Assembly (NCBI GenBank): GCA_001600455.1
Contig: BCKC01000001.1
Span: 6,951,418-7,015,417 of the forward strand
Source: Endocalyx cinctus
Taxonomy: Eukaryota > Ascomycota > Sordariomycetes > Amphisphaeriales > Apiosporaceae
Direction of reading: 5' to 3'
Length of the DNA: 64,000 nucleotides
Of this stretch, positions 58,046-64,000 are shown one piece after another (position 1 is the stretch's first letter; the number at the start of each line of letters is the position of its first letter). Below the pieces are notes generated by a model that was not told the origin of the DNA, did not search any database, and worked only from the letters and a program-made list of their open reading frames with translations. Position numbers and translations under genes: made by a program.

Positions 58046-59900
58046 GAAAAGGGACAAGAAAAAGAATAATTTATGTCAAAGGAGCTGCGGTTCTAGTGAC
58101 CGCTATATCGCCTTATACGTTATTCTCGTCCATACTGACTAATAATAGATCGTAGAGGAGGCGTAGCATAAAATTTGGCATCGAGTGATTGATCTTATGC
58201 TACTGCGACATGAACCATACCATATCTACGGAATATATGATTGATAAGAAATGATAACGAAACATAAAATTACCTACTCCGTATAGGGACTCGGAGGATT
58301 GATGACGCATTGGTCAAAACCAACATCGTGATCGCCGGCGCAAGACAAACTTCCGTGTTGGATTATCTGAGGAGCCAGATTGTCTGACATCTAACCACGG
58401 CGATTAGATAACACATCCGTGAACAGATCGGGTAGATCGGTATATAAATGACTAGTCGCGAAAGGAGTTGTACATATGAGGAACTCGGGAGAGAAGATGA
58501 GGGACGGTACGGAAGAAAAGTCGAGAGGAGTAATTTTCCTATTTATCCGCTCATTCGTCCTAACAGCGTCAAGAAGTAGTGTATGATAGATAGGCAGTTG
58601 CCAGTGGAGGCTCTCGGGTAGAGAGAGGTGCAGTCATCAAATGAAGGCCCGATTCCGTGAACACCCTAGCAGGACGATCACTTCACGGCACGTTCTCGGC
58701 CTGCATTACATAGTAAACATTAATCGTTGACACACGTAAATTGCCGGTACTTGAAAGGGTGAATAGATAAGGCGGTTAAGTTAATAGTGACCTACATACT
58801 AAATGAAGAATTTTTTTTTTTCATGATCGTCGCTGTAGGTTTATTGCAGCCCCGCATATGGATTTTGGGGGCTTTTAAATATACGTAGTGCAGATGATAA
58901 GATATCTGTCTGAGGAGGCCGTATGAGTAAGCTCCAACAGTCCCGATGATCGTACCGACTTTTATCAGAACTATTTTTTTTTTCTTCTTTTATATAAGAA
59001 AAAACGGTATCTTGCAATGGTCTAGGTTAAGAGTTCATGCCTGTTTTCATATGGGGGGAGCGCCGTGATACCACGGCTAGTATCGCACACATAACCCTGG
59101 AAGATGATAGATACTACTGTGAATATAAACGATAATATTTGAGATTTTGGCTACTTTACTTATAACTCAACTTGACTCGCGACTGGATGGTAATCAGACG
59201 GATGCCTCGGAAGCCATTCTTTTTGTCGTTGTTGTTCGTGTGGATTCCACCTATTTCCTGCATGAACAGGACGAACCATCAATGGTAGAATACGAAACAT
59301 GCATAACGATAATTCTGGGGAAAGGAAACATTATTTTCAAGGTCGAATATCCAAAGAAAAGGCGAAGGCAAAGGCCATGACGCGTATCCTTTTCATTTTT
59401 CCTCAACCAGCTTCGGCTATACAAGACCCATCATTGGGTGAATGTTGAAAATGGATCCGCAAACAGTAGCGCAGAACCTGACTACGGGCAGACGGGGTAG
59501 CTGACGAGTCTCTGGTTTGAGGCTATTTCACTTTGGCGAGGGGGCATAAGTGGAAAAAAAAAACACTCAGTTTCAAACAGCGACTCCGGTTGATAGTATG
59601 AAAACAACGGACGATATACGTACGCTATCATCCAATCGTTGTCGTGAGGGAGTCAAGTAGTATTTTTAAACATAAGATGAAATAATTCTCCGGTTGGTCT
59701 TGACTCGCTTTTACTTACCTCGAAATAGTGGGCGATTAAAGAGAAGCTGACGACGTCATTCCGATTAATTATTTTGACGCTGGTACTCCGTACGTAGTAT
59801 GTATATGTTTTATATATATTGATCAATATACTTGTAGAAATTGATTAGTTGTATGTGGTGTGATGTTGCATTTTGGCCCTCTTCTTCTTATCAATGATGT

Positions 59901-59921
59901 GAAATATGAAATATGAAATAT
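59901..59921. repeat. Three tandem GAAATAT units
   Basis: Three exact 7-bp copies followed by GAATAAATGG. Confidence 0.85.
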
Positions 59922-60492
59922 GAATAAATGGTCGATCAAGATTCAAAAAAGAAGACAAAGTGGATAAGATAAAGAATAATTAGTGTCCACGGATACTGAC
60001 GGGATGTAGAGACTCCAGCACGTGTTAGCTATGGATGGATCCATTGATGGATCCATCACTCCATAATAGTTGTTGTTTTTCGGATGATATGTGCATACAG
60101 CCCTGAATCCAACACACGTAGGTTGCTGTATTATGCCACATATTTATTAGGTTAGTATGCTAAGGGGCTCAGCCGTTGAAGCTATGCTAAAGTCAAAGCG
60201 GAATAGAATAAGTAAATAATCCTTACCAAATGATTGACTTGACGGGAAACAAATGATTTTGATTGGGAGAGACTGAAATGTTTCTGTTTCTGCTTTCTCT
60301 AGTTCCATAATGACGATATGTGCTAAAAAGTATACACGTAAATTTATTCAAGTGGATTGCGTACATAATTGCGTATCGGTAGTACGGCAAGTTAATGAAA
60401 CCCTCCAAAAAAAAAGCTGTGATAATTATTCTCCAACATACGTTAAAGTCACAGGTGTTTCTGTTAAACATAACGTTACTTAGGTAGGTACC

Positions 60493-60521
60493 TAGGCAGC
60501 TATGTACTACCTAGCTGCCTA
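60493..60521. repeat. Perfect 10-bp inverted repeat
   Basis: TAGGCAGCTA (60493-60502) and TAGCTGCCTA (60512-60521) with a 9-base loop, within a TAGGTAGGTACC-rich stretch. Confidence 0.7.
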
Positions 60522-61490
60522 AGTATGTAGTGTACAAGTATACGGAGTATGTAGTATAGAATAATAGATGGGACCAAGCATTTTAATCTATGGGAATTTT
60601 ATCAATAGAGGTAAAGATGTGCAATCTTATTCTTTTGACCCGTGTTCACGAATTCGCTGGTAAAGAGGAGGGAAAAAAAGTATTAATCACTCGCTAGTCA
60701 TCTACTAATTTTTTTTTATCGTTTGGTTATCCTAATTATTTATATTTATATTGATATGATATATATCGTATACTTTATCGTTGAACCTAGAAGTTCATTC
60801 TTTTTCTTCGTATTCTCGTTGATACGGAATATTCATTAGAATTATTACTCTCTGAGACCCTTAAAAAACTCAGCCATCTCATCTACTTTTTCGTCGTATC
60901 AAGCCCAGTCCTTGTCTTCCAATCCCCTGCTCGTCGGTTTATGAACCCACTATTACATAGTAGTACGGGGTGTAATACCACAGCGTTCCACGCAACCCTC
61001 GCAGTACCCTCTCTTTGGCTCTGCCACTTTACTTGACTAGGCTTATGACCTAACCATTTCCATTTTGACTGGTAATCCAATTTTAAAACAATCTTACATA
61101 GTATTTATTATTTGTACATTTGCTCACTCTATTTTACCATCATCATTTCTTTTCATATTTCTTCGTACATTTGCTTGGAATTCTCTTCATGAAAAACCCC
61201 CCTTTGATTCACCTCCAATTTTGAAATCGACCTATCAATTGAAGCCTGTCGCATTCTTGTTTACCATATTTTATATCTCTCATTTCTTAACCAATTGAAA
61301 AGAGGGGGAAATTGATTAAAGATTTGGAAATTGTATAAGGACCACAAACTAAGAGATATATATCAAAGGGGGAAAAAAAAACGAAGGAGGGACGCCAGGA
61401 CGAAATTGAATATATCGCCTATCAACAACCCGGAAATGCAGCTGATACGTTGATCAGAAGGAACTTCTCGTCTTATTTCATTCATCGCTC

Positions 61491-63167
61491 ATGTTTCGCT
61501 CCAGGTTTCCTCGCGCATTCGTCTGGGCCAGCTTTTTACTTATATTTGTCGCTACTTATACCACACTTTACCTCTATCGCCACGAGGAAGCAACGGTTCA
61601 TTCGAGCGTCGCCACTCCCCAAGCTGGTTCTCTTCACAATGATGCCACGGTAGCGCACGGCAACCAAGGTGGTGTAACCACCAAATTACCAGCGGCGCAT
61701 GACGCTGATCCAACCGCTAAGAACCCGAACCCGACCACATTATCAGGACATCGGCCTGCGTCAAGCCCGGTGACTCAAGTTCGCCCAGGACACACGAAAG
61801 GTTCGCACAAGGGACAATATGGCACAGATACCCCATTTCCGGATCCGAAACAATGCCCCGAGAGCTTGCAGTTTCTCGTACGCTCGGGTGTTGAGTTGGG
61901 CATGACCGGCAGTGTACACTATATGCGCCGTCATATCCAGACCGTTTTCGGAGAAAACGTAAACCGAAATGAAGTCGCCAACGTTTCAGAATCTCTATTC
62001 CGAGATGAGGTGAAGGTGGATTTGTTGGATTGCTGGGCTGCGAAAGTCCCAGAAGCACCTCCCATCAAATTGGAGGTTCCGGTGCCTTATGCCGAGCAGT
62101 CATTCGAACACCTAAGTTTTGGAATCGCAACTACTTACGATCGCTTAAATGCTTCTATCCCTACCTTTGCTCATTGGCTTGGCGGGACCGGCGCGAGCCT
62201 CGTCGCTGTGGTGACCGACTCGAGGACAGAAGAGAGACTAATGAAGCTACGTGGTGCGCTACATGACGCTGGTATTAATGCCACTCTCGTAAAGCCCCTT
62301 AACCCGAAGTACACGACTTCTCAGAACCATTTTACCGTGATCATGAGCATGATCGAATATAGCAAGCCGGGCACGCAGTGGTACGCCCTTATAGATGATG
62401 ATACGTTCTACCCTAGTCTCCATCCCCTTTCGGACGCGCTCTCCACCATCGACTCCACAACCGACGCGTACATCGGCGCGTTGTCCGAAGATTTCGAGTC
62501 GGTCCGCTTTTTCGGGTTTATGGCGTTCGGCGGAGCGGGCGCGTACCTATCGGCGCCGCTGGCCAAGAAGCTGGCGGACAAGGCGCCCAAGTGCATCAGC
62601 GAGGCCTCGAGCGCCGAGGGGGACATCATCATCCGGGACTGCGTGTACTCGAACTCGCGCGCGAAGCTGACGATCCTGCCGGACCTGTACCAGCAGGACA
62701 TGCGGGGCAACGTGGACGGGTTCTTCGAGGGCGGGTTCCGGCCGCTGACGCTGCACCACTGGAAGAGCTGGTACGACGAGCCGGTCGAGAAGATGGCGGC
62801 CGCGTCCCGGTTCTGCGGCGACTGCTTCCTGCAGCGGTGGCGCCTCGGCGACGACGCCGTCCTCGCCAACGGCTTCTCCATCGCGCGCTACCCGGACGGC
62901 CACCGCAAGCTCGACCTCCAGCGCGTCGAGGGCACGTGGGAGAACGCGCGGGAGAACTACTTCTTCAGCATCGGCCCCGTCCGCCCGCGGTTGCCCCTCA
63001 GCAAGAAGAAGAGCTACAAGCTTAAGGACGTCGAGCTCACGCCCGAGGGTCATCTCAAGCAGCTGTACGTGTACGTCGCCGACGCGGACGCCGGCCAGTT
63101 GGACGAAGTCATCGAATTGGTATGGGAAAAGCCTACGCCATCTTCATTATTATTATCACAATCATGA
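61491..63167 (+). CDS. Fringe-like type II glycosyltransferase (GT31-like)
   Basis: Intronless, 558 residues. A single N-terminal anchor (FVWASFLLIFVATYTTLYLY, about 10-29) after a short basic cytosolic tail, then a Thr/Pro/His-rich stem, gives a Golgi type II layout. The catalytic part starts near FGIATTYDRLNASIPTFAHW. The metal-binding triad DDD is at residues 302-304 in WYALIDDDTFYPSL; FGFMAFGGAGAYLSAPLA and EGDIIIRDCVYSNSRAKLTI follow as in fungal fringe-like and DUF604 proteins. HHWKSWYDEP is a further family landmark. It probably adds a sugar to secretory glycoproteins or wall glycans; the donor is not known. The second half is far more GC-rich than the first half, which hints at a mosaic history or merely codon bias. 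Confidence 0.85.
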   Translation: MFRSRFPRAFVWASFLLIFVATYTTLYLYRHEEATVHSSVATPQAGSLHNDATVAHGNQGGVTTKLPAAHDADPTAKNPNPTTLSGHRPASSPVTQVRPGHTKGSHKGQYGTDTPFPDPKQCPESLQFLVRSGVELGMTGSVHYMRRHIQTVFGENVNRNEVANVSESLFRDEVKVDLLDCWAAKVPEAPPIKLEVPVPYAEQSFEHLSFGIATTYDRLNASIPTFAHWLGGTGASLVAVVTDSRTEERLMKLRGALHDAGINATLVKPLNPKYTTSQNHFTVIMSMIEYSKPGTQWYALIDDDTFYPSLHPLSDALSTIDSTTDAYIGALSEDFESVRFFGFMAFGGAGAYLSAPLAKKLADKAPKCISEASSAEGDIIIRDCVYSNSRAKLTILPDLYQQDMRGNVDGFFEGGFRPLTLHHWKSWYDEPVEKMAAASRFCGDCFLQRWRLGDDAVLANGFSIARYPDGHRKLDLQRVEGTWENARENYFFSIGPVRPRLPLSKKKSYKLKDVELTPEGHLKQLYVYVADADAGQLDEVIELVWEKPTPSSLLLSQS

Positions 63168-64000
63168 GCAAAAACAACCAAAAAAAAAAAGAAACATTGC
63201 ATCGATTTTCACGGAGAAAACAACGGCGTTCTGGATCATGGGGAACCGCATTTTTTTTTGTCTTTCCTATTTTGTATTATTCTGTACTTGACCGCAGAAA
63301 AAAAAAGTCTGTTGGCAGACAGAGAGATTCAGCACTTCACCATCAACCATGTGTGATAAAAACAGTGCTCACACGCATATGCGCATCTATCCTTATACTT
63401 GTACATCCACATATATAGGCGTTTCAGGGGTTCTATTTCATCTTAGAGAAGGGATCCAACATCGGCAGCATCGAGAGTTCTTTCGCTTTTTTTATCACTT
63501 TCCCTCCCTGTCTTCCTTCGTTATCATAGCCTACGCCATTATACCCTTCTAGATAGATATTTATGACATTATGTCAATTGCATAGGAAGAAAAAAAAAAA
63601 CTTTCCATCAATTTTTCTCCGTGTCTCATATGTGTGTACATATATTTCAATTCGTCTATATATATCTTGTAATATCATATCATATCATATCTTTGAGTCG
63701 TAGATTCTGTCACTTCTGAAACAAAAGCCATGTTACACTCTGATGCTACCGTCGTCATCATGAAGCACTTTGACTTCATCAATATCACGCTGTCCGAATG
63801 CTAAAACAGAGGGTTCAGATGATCTATAATGATATTTATAATGATATTTATTGTAGTATCGTTAAATCATTCCCGCGGTACAATAGCAAGATTCAGCTCA
63901 GTCGGATCAGTTACAAATGACGTACATAATAAAGAACACATTATTATTTTCCCAAGGCAGGCGGTTGCGCTGTGCCGCTCGCGCATCTTTACTATCTATG
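63168..64000. other. Window end, no gene recognised
   Basis: 3' flank of the glycosyltransferase. A/T runs at 63180-63190 and 63252-63258. Tandem TATCA/CATAT motifs near 63672-63690. No gene seen. Confidence 0.5.

Larger units (their letters stand above)
57180..61490. other. Long gene-poor block
   Basis: Over 4 kb with no recognisable gene. Contains A21 (57263-57283), the T27A16 junction (58003-58045), GAAATAT repeats (59901-59921) and a 10-bp hairpin (60493-60521). Frames of up to 82 codons lack domains. The right end is the promoter of the glycosyltransferase gene. Confidence 0.55.

Noticed and set aside
62408..63053. Minus-strand frames of 157-168 codons and a 144-codon plus-strand frame in the GT31-like gene
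   Set aside because: Shadow frames caused by very GC-rich codons of the real gene.

Overview
The window looks like nuclear DNA of a filamentous ascomycete (Pezizomycotina, probably a Sordariomycete). Evidence: short GT-AG introns of about 50-100 bases, GC-rich coding exons in an AT-rich background, fungal-only families (two SAT4/rhodopsin-type membrane proteins, HET domain, CAP10-type GT90, Dal5-type MFS), and fungal retroelement debris. There is no operon structure, rRNA, convincing tRNA or CRISPR. Exon boundaries were read by eye from splice sites and checked for phase; none is backed by transcripts.

The left half (about 2-29 kb) is accessory. It holds a six-exon cytochrome P450 with an atypical oxygen-activation helix (2315-4120) and a rhodopsin-type membrane protein (5273-6583). 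Next is a 12-kb stretch built around peptides and amino acids: two related proline-iminopeptidase-like alpha/beta hydrolases (8708-9713 and 14280-15270) flank an amino acid permease (11687-13804), followed by an O-methyltransferase (16146-17817) and a POT-type peptide transporter (18495-20543). The last two are broken. The transporter carries two frameshifts and a 215-bp solo LTR with a 5-bp target duplication; the methyltransferase has lost a usable C-terminal junction and has an in-frame stop. A LINE reverse transcriptase fragment and an LTR lie between the first hydrolase and the permease, so the locus looks like a peptide/amide uptake-and-hydrolysis cluster in decay. Beyond it are an F-box gene, a second rhodopsin-type protein, a sulfotransferase-like gene and a HET-domain remnant.

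From 29 to 34 kb there is no recognisable gene. The right half mixes accessory and conserved genes: a putative 2OG-Fe(II) oxygenase-like protein (34279-35627), a Dal5-type MFS transporter with a 17-nt micro-exon (36512-38690), an assembly gap inside a G run (39417-39551) and a second P450 (42730-44763). Then come the housekeeping genes for eIF3b (45402-47810) and the chaperonin subunit CCT-beta (about 48688-50470), a large GT90/CAP10 glycosyltransferase (51408-54525), a second F-box protein (56034-57179), a gene-free 4.3 kb, and a fringe-like type II glycosyltransferase (61491-63167).

The most useful observations are the solo LTR that interrupts an otherwise continuous transporter frame, the paired hydrolases around a permease, and two P450s that both lack the conserved I-helix acid. 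I did not find a clearly new molecular system.
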